Of a DNA stretch of 64,000 nucleotides, positions 43,301 to 57,402 are shown one piece after another; the first letter of the stretch is position 1, and each line of letters starts with the position of its first letter. Location: NCBI RefSeq assembly GCF_019112545.1, contig NW_025064909.1, positions 1-64,000 of the forward strand. Direction: 5' to 3'. Under the pieces are notes generated by a model, which saw only the letters and a list, made by a program, of their open reading frames with translations, had not been told where the DNA came from and did not search any database. Made by a program: the position numbers and the translations under genes. The DNA comes from Guyanagaster necrorhizus (lineage: Eukaryota > Basidiomycota > Agaricomycetes > Agaricales > Physalacriaceae).

Positions 43301-46203
43301 ATGCAGATGGTGAAGCAGATGCCACTCTCATCTTTGAAAATGTTCAGCTGTTGGAGAGATCTGTAGTGTCTGTGTATTAGGAGGTTGTGTTTGAAGGTTG
43401 AAGGAAGGACAGCTTTGACCAGCTGAATAGATTACATATGAGGGTTGGGAAATGCTGACTCAGTCAGGCCAGCACAGTCCTCTAATATCTGGCAAATCAA
43501 AGTCCAACATCTGACAAGACCCCAACATCCTTTGCCACTAATTCAAGTCTATCATGTTTTCTTATAGTTTTCCATGGGTGGAGAGTATGCCTTCAAATCT
43601 GACTAGCATTAGCTTCAATAACACAGACATGGATAAGAATTGAACCATGATATAATGGAGATGAAGGACCAGGACTGCAAAGTATCTGGCTACTCTGCAT
43701 GCTGCTTTGCACCTATGAGTATAAGATATGAGATGGGTGGTAGCCATTCAGTAAGGCTCTCCTCACATGAAAGAATATCACTGCTTGATGTCTGTTGGGG
43801 TTAGGTGTACACAAGACCAAAGAGGTCATCAAGTCAATAACAGAGATAGAGCTGTACTCCAAGATCTTCACTTCACCATAGACCTTGTCAGTTGCTGTAT
43901 TCTGAACTCTTCACAAAGGATGGCACTTACATCTGTAGAACAAAGTTGTGAGATGAAGCTGACATAGACTCTTAGTCATCACCTTGAAGTCAGTGAGAGA
44001 GAGAGAAGAGAGATAAAAGAAAGAGAGATAAAAGTCACAAAGCATGACTTAGCAATAAGAGTGACAAGTGCCTGCATAAAACTTTATCTTTGGTATCAAA
44101 CTTTTACTTAATCACATGCAGGTTAGAAACATGCATAAACACTGTTAATTGCAAAGTACAACATATAGTGTTACAAAATATATGACAAAAAGATACACTG
44201 CAAATGTCTGAGAAGCAAAAAGACATCATACTGTATGAGGGCTGACCAACAACAAACTGACTCATTCAGGACCTATACAATGATGAAGAGGTTTTGTGTG
44301 CATGCAAGGTGAAAACAGATACAGCAGAGAGCTATCCACTGATCACACCCACACCAACACCCACATAATACTCTTAGTTCATGGAGAGATTATAATGCAA
44401 TAAGAGTAGTAACAGAAAATATAATTGTCTTCTCCAATGAATCCACTGCATGCAAATAGCAATAGTGCACATATAACAGTCCTAAATCTCTCTAAGTCTC
44501 AAAGCTTTTCATTCAAAACAAGAGGTAGCAACAGATGTTGCTGAGCCTCAAGACAAAGATACTGTAGCTCACTACAATATGTTGAAACAATCCCACAAGC
44601 TCTCAAAAAGGTTTTAAGCACAGCTCAGATCAAATCAAAATCTCTAAAACACATAATACATGACTCAAAGCTTCATACTCTAAGCAGAAACACTTTATAA
44701 ACACATCCACAAGTGCCAAAGAGATTAGACCTCTGTACACAAGCTTCCAAACTAATTGTAGACCCACAGGATTCAAACTTATGTGATCCAGAGACACAAA
44801 ACTCAACAAAATGCCATTCAAAAGACCCAAAGGGTTTGAACCTCTGCCACCTGTAGTGCCTTATGTCACAAATGCCTTAAAAACTGAAGATAGTGCCTTT
44901 CAGACACTGCTCTCTTATTCTCAGGCTAGAGTGCAATTCAAAACCTACTACAGTCTTATGCAAGCTTCAATACCTTGCACAGCTCTCAGATCTCTCTTAA
45001 TGATATCAGTAATAAGTCTATTCTCTCACCTGAAGTTACAAACACAAACCCAAAGCTATAGTGCAAGGCTTTCTGTGCTGAATACACTGCAACTGTGAGG
45101 GATCAGAAACTTGTATTCTACTCATACAATGCAGCATTTAAATATTCTACTGTGGTACTTACTAATACAATCCCACTATAGTATCTTCAGTATGCAGAAC
45201 TCTGTCCTGGATCTCACAGGTATTATTTGTATGCATATCACAGTTGCTATGCTTATTCTGTTTTGGGTTAGGACTGTGCCTGCTGCTCTCTTGTGACCTG
45301 ACATTTGCTAGCTGGTCTAGTCAGGTCTGCTCACTTTCTTATTTCTCCAGTGAAGCATTCCAACATCAGAGAATTTTTTCAGGCTTTCTGAGATTATCTC
45401 TCATGTCTGGAGTCAGCCACAATGACTATATTCTCTTTCTGAGAGTCTGGACATTCTATCTGACTCACAATATGTGCCACTTCTAGTCTAGTGCACATCA
45501 ATTAATGCACTCAATGATTATGTGTCATATCTCAGTATAATACAGAGTCCCTCACAGTGTTATGCATGCAAAGGCACTGTAATTATGCATGCAAGTTTGT
45601 GAGTGATATGCATGCTATTCACTCTTTGGTAGTATTTCTCTATTTATTACTTTGTTGTCATCATTCTATTTCTCTGTTCAACACCCAGTTATTCAGATAC
45701 CTTTCTTTGTTCTCAGTTCTCTATTCTAAGGCATGTCCTATCAGTATATCCATGGATGTGCATCTTCAATCAATGTGATCAGAAGTGCCAATTATATTTT
45801 GATTGTATTTTTTTTATTTTTAGCATGTCTTCTTGTAATGATATTGGCACATTTAAGGCCAAATGCTGGGACCTCACATGCAGTCTAACCCCTCTAGTAT
45901 TAGTCTATCACTTGGCTATGCACTCTTCTCATTGTTACTTCAGTTTAGTATCATAACAGCTATATTTCTTCATACTCTAGCTCTATTCTCTGTTACATGC
46001 ATAGTAGACTGATAGATAGTCCATATAGTCTCAAATTTCACAAATTTACATGCCTGAACATGGAGAGGGCATGTCAATGAGTTGATGAGCCTGAGAGGTC
46101 TACCTGTATATCAAGGAGAGACAGTGTTAGTTATGCATGAAAAGAAAAGTAAAGAAGAAGAAAAAGAATAAGATCTGAGTTTTAGCTAGCATTTAAAAAA
46201 TGC
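40321..46203. other. CpG-depleted block with decayed coding traces
   Basis: Almost no CG dinucleotide is seen, and by eye none between about 43.9 and 46.5 kb. Protein-like fragments remain on the minus strand: 42964-42680 (LTKEITHICDKQDHLISDLV and QTGLLQSPYLPLII) and around 41.5-41.4 kb (GLAKYQSPNPSANFSDSFFD). All are interrupted by stops and I do not recognise the family. A GA-rich low-complexity tract lies at about 43996-44035. This is either an old transposon without visible ends or a methylated, decayed gene region. Confidence 0.5.
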
Positions 46204-46524
46204 ATGAATCTAAGCAATGACCTAGTAGAGATGGAAGTCAGGGAAGACCTTTTTGATCTGCCCCTCAAGCCACCAGTATGTGGTCCTATAGATTATGTCT
46301 ATCTTATCTGTCATGCTGTCACCATCAGTGAGCAAGGCAGTAATATGGCCAGCACTGTTGAGAATGATGGTGCTGAAATCTCTGAGAGTGAAAAAGAGGC
46401 CATGCAGCTTATTATAGAACAGGATGGTGATCTTGATGGACATGTGCTTGGCACTATAGCCAGTATAGATGTGAGTGAAAGACTTGAGCCTATTGACATA
46501 ACTGATGGTGGTGCTTGTGGTTGG
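46204..46524 (+). pseudogene. Acidic coding fragment cut off by gypsy LTR
   Basis: An ATG-started frame MNLSNDLVEMEVREDLFDLP with acidic sequence (EISESEKEAMQLIIEQDGDL) runs without stop for 107 codons to GGACGW, where the gypsy LTR begins (46525). Composition and absence of stops suggest coding origin. The remainder is not found beyond the elements in this window. No family recognised. Confidence 0.4.
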
Positions 46525-46986
46525 TGTTACAATTTTCCTGCCATTTTTCTTTCTTTTAGTCCCTATCTTTGATTAGTCAGAGCACCTAACCTTTAGTGCT
46601 TAATGATCATGAGACACTTATATCATCATAATAGGTAACCCATGATATTGTCCTCAAGCTATGATAGACACCTCAACAACAGATAATACCTTATTATACC
46701 AACACCAATAATCAGAGATGACAACTGTTATAGCACAAATACATATAATAAGTAGAACTATATTTATTTCACAACTAGGACAGTATATAAGTAGTGTAGC
46801 TCTTGCTGTACATACTCAGCTTTGAGCTAAAGTTTAATCTATACCACTCTCTCTTGAGCTGATTAGCCTCTGGCCTTGAAGCACTACAGCTATATAACAC
46901 ATATAGTGAACTCAGATGTGACTGTACAAACATGATACAGCATCTGTTTATCACATGTTTAGGTCATATGTACTTTGGATCTAACA
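46525..46986 (+). repeat. 5' LTR of gypsy element A
   Basis: 462 bp, TGTTACAATTTTCC..GGATCTAACA. It aligns with 11977-12445 and 56943-57402. It contains a GTATATAAGTAGTGTAGC core-promoter-like box. It is followed by gypsy leader sequence ATTAGCTTGAAGC, as after the LTR at 56943-57402. Confidence 0.88.
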
Positions 46987-49507
46987 ATTAGCTTGAAGCT
47001 TTGTGCTTTTCTTTCCTTATGCACACTAGTGGTGAAGGAAACCAAATGATCTCCACCACTGATATCACTGCTGACTTCTTTAAGCTCTTGAATGCTGTCA
47101 TAGACACCCTGCTTCAGCTCTTCATAATCATCTATCTCTGCTAAGAAAATCAATCAGTAACCACATGAATAGTCCAGTACTATCAAGCTCTCAGAACCAC
47201 ATACTGAGTACACCACAATGTCTCTCCAATCCTCTTCTTTCACACCTCCTCTCCAAATCTGACCAAAGCACCAATGAGCCTCTGCTGGAGCCTATACCAG
47301 AAGACCTTCCAATTCTGAAATCTGTTTCAGAAATTGAAACTATCCACTGATATCCACTCAGAGCAGTCATCAGAGACAGCATCTCAATAAAGTGGGACAG
47401 GTGCCACTTCAATCAAATCCCAGTGCATTTCCCTCTAGTCGTGACTGGACTTATGGACAACCTCTCCAATGACTTCTTTGATGCATCATCCTCTTCTGAT
47501 GCTTCCACTGCCTCAGCTGAGCTCTGACCTGGAAGCTATAATGAAAACTCCATTGGTCTTTTCTCTGAACTGGCTACAATCTCTCAAACAAACTACAAGT
47601 CCATCAAGACAGCCAGAGACACTGAAACCTTTGACTCCCAACTTCTGTCTGACATGGATCTTGACAGTGACTGGATCCACCAACACATTGTTGAGATTGT
47701 GAGATGATACTGACATGGCCTCCAGAGGATAGACTTTGCCAGCACCAACAAATCCAAGAAACAAATTAAAGCTAAACAACAAGAAACCTTCACAGAAATC
47801 TGGTGGGGCTGAGAATGAGAATCTGGACCCACCTCTGACTCCAGTATTAAAAACCACTTGAAAATCCAATCCTCTTATCCAGAGTTAGACTGGGCTGAAT
47901 CAGTATTCAGGGCCAGATATGCCAGAAACTGACTTTCTAGCTCTAGAACTGACACTCTCTTATCTATGTATGGGATTCAACTATCTGGATCTGCATATGA
48001 CATTGATGACATCATCTAGAGGTTACTCAAAGGGGAAGAGGCCAGAGCAGGCCTCATTACAGATGATGCCATCCACTGACTCCTTAGAGGAAGAGTTGCT
48101 GGACTATTCCTCAATGACAATGAGTTTGTCCACTGAGTCTGCCTCTATCACCAGTGACTGGTGAAGGCAGCTGCATGTGATATGGAGCAGTGGAACAACC
48201 TATGACTAGTCATTGCCAGACCTTCTTGACCCCAATAACAGCTTTCTCATCAGGCTGGATCCAGCCAACCTGGAAGATTCTTCAATGATCCTGAAAGCAG
48301 CTGAGAATTCTCAGATGTTTGCTCAACCCATCTCCCTTGATTCCAACAATCCAGAAGAGGCAGAAATACACAAGAGGATATGGTGAAAATGAGAAGAAGA
48401 ATTTAGGCAGATGTTTTGAGATCAGGTATCAGCTATTAAGGCAGACATCACTTGGAAGATGATCCTCTTGGGCCATAAGTATTTACAAGCAGATGACAAA
48501 GAGCATATTGACATTTTACAGTATGTAGCCACTGAGCAGGCCATTTATTTATACAAACAAATATACTCTGAATATCTGGTAATACCAATAATGCCACTCT
48601 ATTGATCTAAGTATGACATCCAACTGATGCCAAATACATCACTAGTACCCATCCAATAAGCTGTCTACACAGCATCATCATTTCAAACCAGCTCCACCTG
48701 AATCCTATAATGATGACCCCAGCCAGCTGAGAAGCCAAGCATAATCTAACATCCATGGCAAGAAACTGGAAGGCAACTTCTCACTGGGCAGCCCTCTGCC
48801 AACCAAGCTAAATCCAGTGGAGATGACCCTGAGGCCATTAAACTAGGTTTCACCATTGTCAATGAACAGATCACCAGGAAGGAAGGCACCAGATCCACCA
48901 GAAGCCTGATCACTGACAACCATTTGCTTCACTCATTCTTCAGTCCACTCTGAGAGTGAGGATACCCACCCTTCTATAGGTATTCCAACCTAATGAGGTT
49001 TCTAGCTGTCAACATCCCACTTATCCAGTGCAATCCAGACCTCATACAAAAACCATACCCCTTCAAGGGCCTCTCCAATGATATTGATCAGTTTCTTGGC
49101 AATTGTGAACAATATTTTAAAGTATATTTGGCACATCTAACTGCAGACATATATCAGATGGCCTTTGCTGCCTCATACTTAGAGGACAAGGCAAAAAACC
49201 TGATAGACTCTCCAAAGCATCAATTTCTATTCCACTATCAGAAGACATCATTGACTGCTGTCTTGGACTGTTTTTAAGCAAATGGTACATGACAAGTTTA
49301 CTGATCCAGCAGTACAGGAGGTACACAAGAATAAGATGAAGAAATTACAGATAGGCAAGAAGATGGCAAGTGAATACTTTAATGAACTAGAACAACTCAC
49401 AAAGTTGGCCAGGCTACTTGATGATGTCAACACAGAAAGACAGATAGTTGAGGCCCTGAAGATTGAGGTCTCACCTTCCTATCTAAAGATCATCTCAGAA
49501 CACATTT
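46987..49507 (+). pseudogene. Gypsy element A: leader and gag
   Basis: Decayed plus-strand gag. The N-terminal acidic/Ser-rich part starts near 47165. The conserved capsid part lies at 48993-49506: KPYPFKGLSNDIDQFLGNCE, ADIYQMAFAASYLEDKAKNL, then KKMASEYFNELEQLTKLARL. Stops and frame changes are frequent. The element ends abruptly inside gag, where the tail of another LTR follows (49508). Confidence 0.8.
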
Positions 49508-49589
49508 AGTGAACTCTAGCATGACTGTATGAACATGATACAGTGCTAGTTTATCATATGTTCAGGTCATATGTCAGTTAGATCTAACA
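49508..49589 (+). repeat. 3' 82 bp of a gypsy LTR at an element junction
   Basis: It matches the last part of the gypsy LTR (compare 46905-46986), ending AGATCTAACA and followed by the same leader as the other LTRs. Its upstream portion is missing, so element A gag and element B were joined by deletion or unequal recombination. Confidence 0.75.
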
Positions 49590-52500
49590 GTCAGCTTGAA
49601 GCTTCCTGCTTCTCTTTCTTTACACACTTTAGTAGTGAAGGAAACTGAATGCTATCAACCTGCAACATCACCTCTGACTTTGTCAAGCTCTTGAGCACCA
49701 TTTTTGGTACTCTGCTCAGGCTTTTTATTATTGTTTATCTCTGCTGAGAAAATCAGTCTATTACTGCTTGGGTAATCAGATATTACCATGAGCTCTGAAC
49801 AATCTACCACTGAACCTGAAACATCACACCCATTCTCCCTCTCCACAATCTTTCTCCTGAGACCACCTGAACTGCCAACAAGCCCATGCATGGAACTATA
49901 CCAGAAGCCACTCCTGAGAACTCAGATCTGAAAGTTCTTTTGACAGAACAGAAAGAACTCTAATACCACTAACATGTCCTCTGTTATGACCTGCCAAACC
50001 TCCCTCTGGTCTCAGATCATAAGGATGAGGACCTTCCCAGTGACTTCTTTAATGCAGAACCATCCTCCACTCCTACCACTGCCCTCTCAGAGCATGGAAT
50101 TGGAGACTGTGCACAAGACTCTCTTGATGCTGCTAGAGTGGCTACAGACTCCAGCCATGACTCACTGTATGCAGCCTCTGACACACTCTCATCTGGCTAT
50201 AAGAACACTGCAAGCTCTGATTGGAAAAACACTATAAGTTTCCATCACACTGATCAGAGTGACAGACACAGTAGTCATAATCCCTATTATCAGGGCATCA
50301 ACTAAAATCTGGCACAGGCCTATGGAATACCATCAGACAGGACTTGGTCCAAGTCTAAGGCCTGATACAGTGCTGAAGAAGCATATAAAGAGAGTGATAT
50401 GAAGAAGAAGGCTGACAACAATGGCAGAGAGACTATTACAAGCAGAATGGGTATCATAGCCAGTCTCAGAGTCTCTTCCAGAAGCTGGACTGATGAGGCT
50501 CATTGGTGAGTTGGCCTGAATCTGAACTTGCTGACCCTCTCACTATGAATTCCCTTCCCCAAACTTCTGACACTCTCCTATCTGTCTATGGCCTCTGTCT
50601 CCCATCCTCAGCTTATAACTCTGTCTCAACTATCTGGCAGCTCATCTGAGGCTGAGTGGCTAGAATATTCTTTGATAAGCAGAATACTGACTGACTCTGA
50701 GAGTATCAGGCAGCAGTGGAGGTGGCAGACAGAAGGGGTGAATCCAGTAAAGGACTCATCTCTGAACTTGCCTCTCTTGTTGACTCTGAATCCAGCAGCC
50801 AAGGATAGTTCACCAGCAACAGTGAAACTCCAGGTGCCATCCATCTTAGACCTGCCTGACAACTTTCTTGTGGAGGACAGCAAGGACAGTGGAGATAATA
50901 ACCCAGCTGCAGTGCTTTTTGAAGTGCCTAAAGGATATTACAAAGTGAAAGACAAAGAACTACTTGAAGAAGAAATACAATATGAGAAGGAGTGGGAGTT
51001 CATGAGGTTGTACCAGGAAAGAGTTATGAAGCTCCCTCAGAATGTAGGCTGGAGAATGACACTATTGCGAGAGAAATATTTAATAGCAGATGATACTAAA
51101 AGAATGAATATTTTACAGTATACTGCAACTGAGCAGGCTATTTTTCTTTACAATAAAGCCTGCTCTGAAGACCCTCTGGCTAAACTCTCAGGTTATCAGT
51201 CTTGATTCAACATCTGACCAATGCTAAATATGCCACCTGTTTCCTCAGAGTGAGCTGTCTATTCAGCATCAACAATCCAAACCACCACCTCAACCCTCAT
51301 CTGCTGCTGGCAACCACAGACTCTGCATGCCAAAAATCCAACCAGATACTCCTGAAAGCTGAGAGGAAGGCAACTGATGAGAGGACAATCTTCTGCCAAT
51401 GAAGCAGGAATTAGCAATCAGCCTGACAGAGACAACCCCAAAGCCACTAAACAGGAGTTCACAGTTATCAACATAAAGATCATCAGAAAACCAGGAGAGC
51501 AGATTCCTGAAAGTCCAATCACTTATGATGACTCTCTTTATTCCTTCCCCATGTTGCATCAAAAGATACTACTCTTCGGTGATTACCCAAACCCAATGGG
51601 GCTACTTGCCTTTGACTCAGTCCTCATACAATGCAACCTGGATCTCATATGAAAGCCTTGGCCCTTTAAAGGGCAATCTGATGATATTGATTGCTTTTTG
51701 ATTGATTGCAAACAATACTTCAAAGTATACTCCATCTATCTGTCTGCTGACATTTATCAGGTTGCCTTTGCTGCATTCTATTTTAAGGACAAGACTAAGA
51801 TCTGGTGGATCTTGAAGAGTTAAGACCTTTATTCCACAATCAGGGGGCACCACCATCTGCCATTTTAGCCAGTATTCAAACAGATAATATATGACTAATT
51901 CATTGATCTGGCCATCCAGGAAGTCCACAAGCAGAAGATGAAGGATCTTTGGATAGGAGACAAGATAGCCACTGAATACTTTGATGAGTTCAAATAACTC
52001 ACCAAACTAGCCAGGCTCATTGACAATATTGAGGATGACAGACACCTAGTGGAGTATCTGAAGAATAGAGTATTCCACTCCTATACTATGATGATCACTG
52101 ACATCAACTTCAATATTCTGAAGGGATATGAAGAGTGGAAGGTGCAAATCATTATGATGAACAAGAAGCAGTACCAACAGAAGGCAGAAAATGCCTATTG
52201 GCAGAATGATCAAAGACTTGGCAATCAAAGAAAGGCCAGTATGCTGACCCCTGCCAAGTCTAATATATCCCCTCCAACTTCTACACCCTCCTATTCCACC
52301 CAGAAGACTGAGACCAGAACCACTTACACTGAACAAGGAAAGCCTATGAATATTGACAGACTAAAGAAAGAAGGAAAGTGTTTTCATTGTGGGGAGTAGG
52401 GCCATCTGTCTTGGAACTGTCTGAAGAAGAAGCATACCTGAAAAGATATAGGGCACAAATCACTGAACTACAGAAGGAAGCTGATGGGCTTGAGGAACTT

Positions 52501-55500
52501 AGAAAGGACACAAAGATTGAAGAGGTAAAAGACAGAGCCAACAAGTGAGTGATTCCACTTGATTGGCCAAAGGACTTTCTGGTGTGTCTCAAAATATTGC
52601 TGGACAAACTTATGCTAGCCCTGTAGTTACCCCTATTTACACACATTCAAATATACTCCATTTCACAACAACCATGAGACTATGTAAAGAATCACCTAAA
52701 TCTGAAACTCAATTGCTTATAGGCTGAACAGGAGGAGAGACCCCCAATGGCTGGCTAAAACCATTCAAAACCAAATGGACTTGGCAAGCCATCTGAGATG
52801 CCAAGAACAAGGCTGAAGCAAAGGCTATGCTCAAGAACTAGGTACACAAGACTTGGACCAAAGAAATGATTAATAAAATGATGAAAGAAATAAAGGAGGC
52901 AGGAAGAAATCAAGCCTTAGAGTGGCTAGACAAGCTAAAAGGGCCTAAAAAATATATTCAATGACAAAAGGCCACAGAGAGAGATCTGACCACATAGGTA
53001 CAGATCAAGACTCTCATCAACCAATCCATGCATGCTGTCACTGCTCTGATTGATAGTGGCTGTACTGGGAGCTCTATCAATTGTGCTCTCATCACCAAGC
53101 ACAGTCTTCCAACTTGAGCCACTGCCAGTCTGATCCTAGTTTATAATGCTGATGGGACCAAAAACCAGGCCAGCTCAATCATAGAGTTTGTCAAACTCTG
53201 ATTAACAATTGGGGATCATTCAGAATGGATCAACCTAGCTGTGACTGAGCTGAGATCGAAGGAGATCTTTTTCAGTCATGACTGGCTCATATGGCATAAT
53301 CTGTTAATCAATTGGAAGACAGGATAGATCACCTTTGCACATTGCTGATGCCAAAGAATCCCCTTTAAACTACCAGATGAGGATCCCAAAGACTGATAGG
53401 ATGAAGAGATGGAAGATGAAGACACCATCCTTGCAATTGATTTGGACCAGGTGATCCATACCCAAGTGGTATATCATGCCAACAACCTAGCTGCTAAAGC
53501 AAGTGCTGGAAAGGAGGCCAAAACATCTGAAGAGATGGTACTGGAATGGACACAAGACTTTCAAGACTTATTTGACAAAGAAAATTTCAATAAACTGCCA
53601 GAACTGAAGCTCTGAAATCATGCAATCAAGCTTGTCTCAAATGCAAATGCCAACCTAGATTGTAAAACATACCCCCTTGGGCAACTGGAACAGCAAGAAC
53701 TTGACAAGTTTCTAGACAAGAATCTCTCTAGCAGAAGAATCTGATCATCAAAATCTCCTATGGCCTCTCTCTTCTTCTTCATTAAAAAGAAGGATGGAAA
53801 GCTCCAACCAGTTCAAGATTACCAAAAGCTAAATGAGATAACTATCAAGAATTGTTATCCTCTTCCTCTGATCTCAGAGTTAGTGGACAAACTCTAAGGA
53901 GCAAAATACTACACTAAGTTGAATATATGGTGGAGATATAACAATGTTCAGACCAAAGAGGGAGACAAATGGAAGACAGTGTTCCAGACTAACTGAGAGC
54001 TTTTTGAACCTATGGTTATGTTCTTCAGCCTAAGAAACTCTCTCACCACCTTTCAATGGATGATGAATAACATCTTCAAGAATCTCATAGCAACTTAAAA
54101 AGTCACTATTTATCTGGATGACATCCTGATCATGTCTAAGGAATAGGATAAATATCAATGACTTGTACAATAAGTGCTAGAACTGATGAGGAAGCACAAG
54201 CTTTTTCTGAATGCTGAGAAATGTGAATTCAAGGTACTAGAGACTAGGTACCTTAGAGTCATAATCAGTGAAGGGAGCATTCAGATGGATCCAGTTAAAG
54301 TGGCAGAGGTGATGGAATGGCTGATGCTAAACAAAAAGAAAGAGCTACAATTGTTTCTCAGATTTATGAACTTTTACCACTGATTTATCCAAGATTACAG
54401 CAAAGTTGTCCACCCCATGACACCACTCACAGAGAATATCCTTTGATCTTGAGAAATAGCTCAACAATCAGCATTTAAAGATCTAAAGAAATAGTTAGCT
54501 GAGGATGTGGTACTAGTGATACCAACAGAGAAGAGATGATTTAGAGTGGAAGCTGATTCAAGTGAGAGAGAAACAGGGGCAGTGCTCTCACAGGAACAGG
54601 ACAGAAAGTGGCAACCTGTTGCCTTTCTCTCCAAGGCACTCACTGTTATCAAGCACAACTACAAGAAACTACTTGCTATAATGCTTGCACTGACTGAATA
54701 GAGACACTATCTGGTCAGCACCATTCACACTTTCAAGGTCTGGACTGATCATCAAAATCTCTGATACTTCTGATCACTATAGAAACTCAACTGATGACAA
54801 GCCTCATGGGTCACTGAGCTTTCACAATACTAATACACTCTGCATCATAAAGCAGAGGCAGCAAACAAGAAGGCAGACTTGTTAAGTCACTGACTGGATC
54901 ATGATCAGAGGAGAGAGAACAATAGTGGGGTAATGCTCTTGAAGCCAGAACACAGAAGAGCAATAATAATTCCAACAGAGGAGGAGATACACAAATGGAT
55001 CAAGAGTGAAGTATGACAAACAGAGTTATAGGACCAGTGAATCACCCTCTCTATCAATCATGAGCAGAGCATCACCAAGCCTGAAAATTTGATCTACTAT
55101 GACAATTGAATCTATATTCCTCCAGACCATGCACTCCAAGAAGAGATCATCATGATATCCTATGACCACATCACTGCAGGACACCTGGAAGTTGCAAAAA
55201 TGAAGGAGCTCATCTTGAGAAACTACTGATGGCCAAAGATGGGACAGGAAATCAAGAAGTACATCAAGGAATGCAAAATATGTCAATACACCAAATCAAG
55301 CACACAGGCATGAGCTGCTTCCCTTCACCTGAACAAGATTCCTAAGGCATCCTGAACTCACATTTCAGTTGACATGATCACTGGACTCTCAGACTGCAAT
55401 GACTATAATGCTATTATTGTCATTGTTAATAGATTCTTGAAGACAATCATTCCAGTTGCATGCTCAATAGAATTAACATCAGAAGGATGGATGAAGATCC

Positions 55501-56457
55501 TACATAATGAGGTCTATGCAAAACATGGGATGCCTCAAGTTGTCACTTCAGACCATGGTCCTCAATTCATATCAAAGTTTTCTGATGACCTCTATTATCT
55601 CCTGAACATCTGCAGTAATGTCTCCACCATCTATCACCCACAGACTGATAGGCAAATAGAGTATGTTAACTAAGAAATTGAAAAATACCTCCAGATATTC
55701 ATCAACCACAGGTAAGATGATTGGACCAAATGGCTCACTTTGGCAGCTTTTCAACACAACAACTGCATATATTCCACAATCAGTGAAATTCCTTTCTTCA
55801 TCAATCATGGATGACACTCACAGATTATGATCACTAACTATCAAAGGACCATAACTCCCACATCATCTGCCTTCAGACCTGATGGCATCCATTCATGCTA
55901 AAGCACACATAGCTCTTGAGAAAACCACTGCCACCATGAAATTGCAATATGACAAACACCATCAGCTATCATATGAATATTCTATCAATGATAAAGTCTG
56001 GCTCAACACCATGAAACTTCACCTTCTCTGTCCCAAACAAAAACTCACCAATAAATAAATCAGACTATTTTCTATTCTGGCAAAGGCCAGTGCTTCTATA
56101 TACTGCCTAAAACACTCTGCTTCCTGGCACATTCACCCTGTTTTTAACAAAACACTACTCATCTCCTATATTATACTCACCTTTTCTAACCAAGAAAACC
56201 CTCCTGCCTCTGAGCCTGACTTAATTGATGACAAGAAACATTATGAAGTTCAACAGGTTCTCAACCACAAGCTCCAGAAGGTTTGTGCACATAGTGGAGG
56301 CACTTGCACTATGGTCTACTACTTCATCAAATGGAAAGGTTACACATCAGAATCCAATCAATGGATTCATGAATGAGACATGAATGCTGACAAGGCCATA
56401 CAGGACTATAAAATTTCCCTTAATCAATCCATTGAGACAATAGTCTTAATGAGAGGT
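49590..56457 (+). mobile_element. Gypsy element B internal region (chromodomain type), decayed
   Basis: Order on the plus strand: leader and gag (to about 52440; capsid near 51640-52040, zinc knuckle CFHCGE-stop-GHLSWNC near 52376-52421); protease (ALIDSGCTGSSIN near 53045); RT (about 53600-54420, YLDDILIMSK near 54112); RNase H (VEADSSE, KVWTDHQNL, about 54440-54900); integrase (AGHLEVAKMKELIL, CKICQ, VDMITGLSDCN, TSDHGPQFISKF, about 55000-56030); C-terminal chromodomain (YYFIKWKGYTSESNQWIHE, about 56240-56420). RT-RH-IN order plus chromodomain defines a Ty3/gypsy chromovirus-type element. Dozens of in-frame stops make it inactive. Confidence 0.93.
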
Positions 56458-56575
56458 GATATTATAATTTTTCTATTATCTTATCATTTTTACTTCTTAT
56501 CTTATCAGGGTGCCTATCTTATCTTGGGCACTTACTCAAGAGCATGAAGAAGATTAGATAATCACAACAGACAGG
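56458..56575 (+). repeat. Fragment of the 3' LTR of gypsy element B
   Basis: TATTATAATTTTTCTATTAT and the following bases align with the first 120 bases of the gypsy LTR, directly after the degenerate purine tract AATGAGAGGTGA. The alignment then breaks off. Confidence 0.55.
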
Positions 56576-56942
56576 TAATACCATTGTACTTGGTTGCCTC
56601 ATCTACAGACCATTCCCCATTGTGCACTCTCTGATGTGCTGCACTATGGGCTTATGGGCATCAAATTTCAGTTCTCCTGGCTCTAGATCTGCCAGAGCAT
56701 CAAGAGAGCTGAGCAGCAAGCATCATTCTGCCTTCAAAATAAGGAACTATTTTCCTCACTATGGCTTAAGCAATAGAGCACTAATATAATCTGCCTAGGG
56801 ATCTGCTGCATGATCAACAACCTGTGAGATAATGACAGATGGCTTTCTGCTGTCTGCCTCCTGTGTCTGATGAGTGATGAGCAACTGTAGCACTTAGGAG
56901 TAGATGCATATCAGCTGGGATATATGCACAAGAGATACTTTA
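56576..56942. other. Unidentified CpG-poor segment between gypsy LTRs
   Basis: No LTR similarity or coding motif seen. It may be diverged LTR or pre-existing DNA. Confidence 0.4.
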
Positions 56943-57402
56943 TATTATGATTTTTCTATTTTTCTTTTCTGATTAACCTCTATTTATGCTTAGTCAGGGC
57001 ATTTAGACCAGCACTTAAAACCATGAGAAAGGTTTAGTCACTATAATAGGCTGAGCCTGTTATTATCCTCTGACATTACAATAACCCTCAATAATAGACA
57101 ATACTCTTTTGTAGGTAGTAACAATATTCAAGAACAAAGAGCATCATAGCATAGAAATGTATAATTAGTAGGGATATATTTATCTCAGACTCAAACAGTA
57201 TATAAGTAGTGTAGCTCTTGCTGTATATCTCCAGCTTTGGGCTAAAGTTTATTCTTCTATCACTTTATTTTGAGCTGACTGTTTATTGGCCTTGAAGCAT
57301 TTGATCAATAGACACATACAAGTGAACTGTGATGTGACTGTATGAACTTGATACAGCATCAGTTTATCACATGTTCTGATCACATATGACTTGGGCCTAA
57401 TA
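56943..57402 (+). repeat. Gypsy LTR, 5' LTR of element C
   Basis: 460 bp, TATTATGATTTTTC..GGCCTAATA. It has the GTATATAAGTAGTGTAGC box shared with the LTR at 46525. It is followed by the gypsy leader ATTAGCTTGAAGC, so it begins another plus-strand element. Confidence 0.85.

Noticed and set aside
43150..43380. 76-codon plus frame in the CpG-free block
   Set aside because: No motif and no support from neighbouring frames. Low stop density over this length is not enough to call a gene.
43996..44035. GA-rich tract as a possible polypurine tract
   Set aside because: No LTR follows it. It is simple low-complexity sequence.
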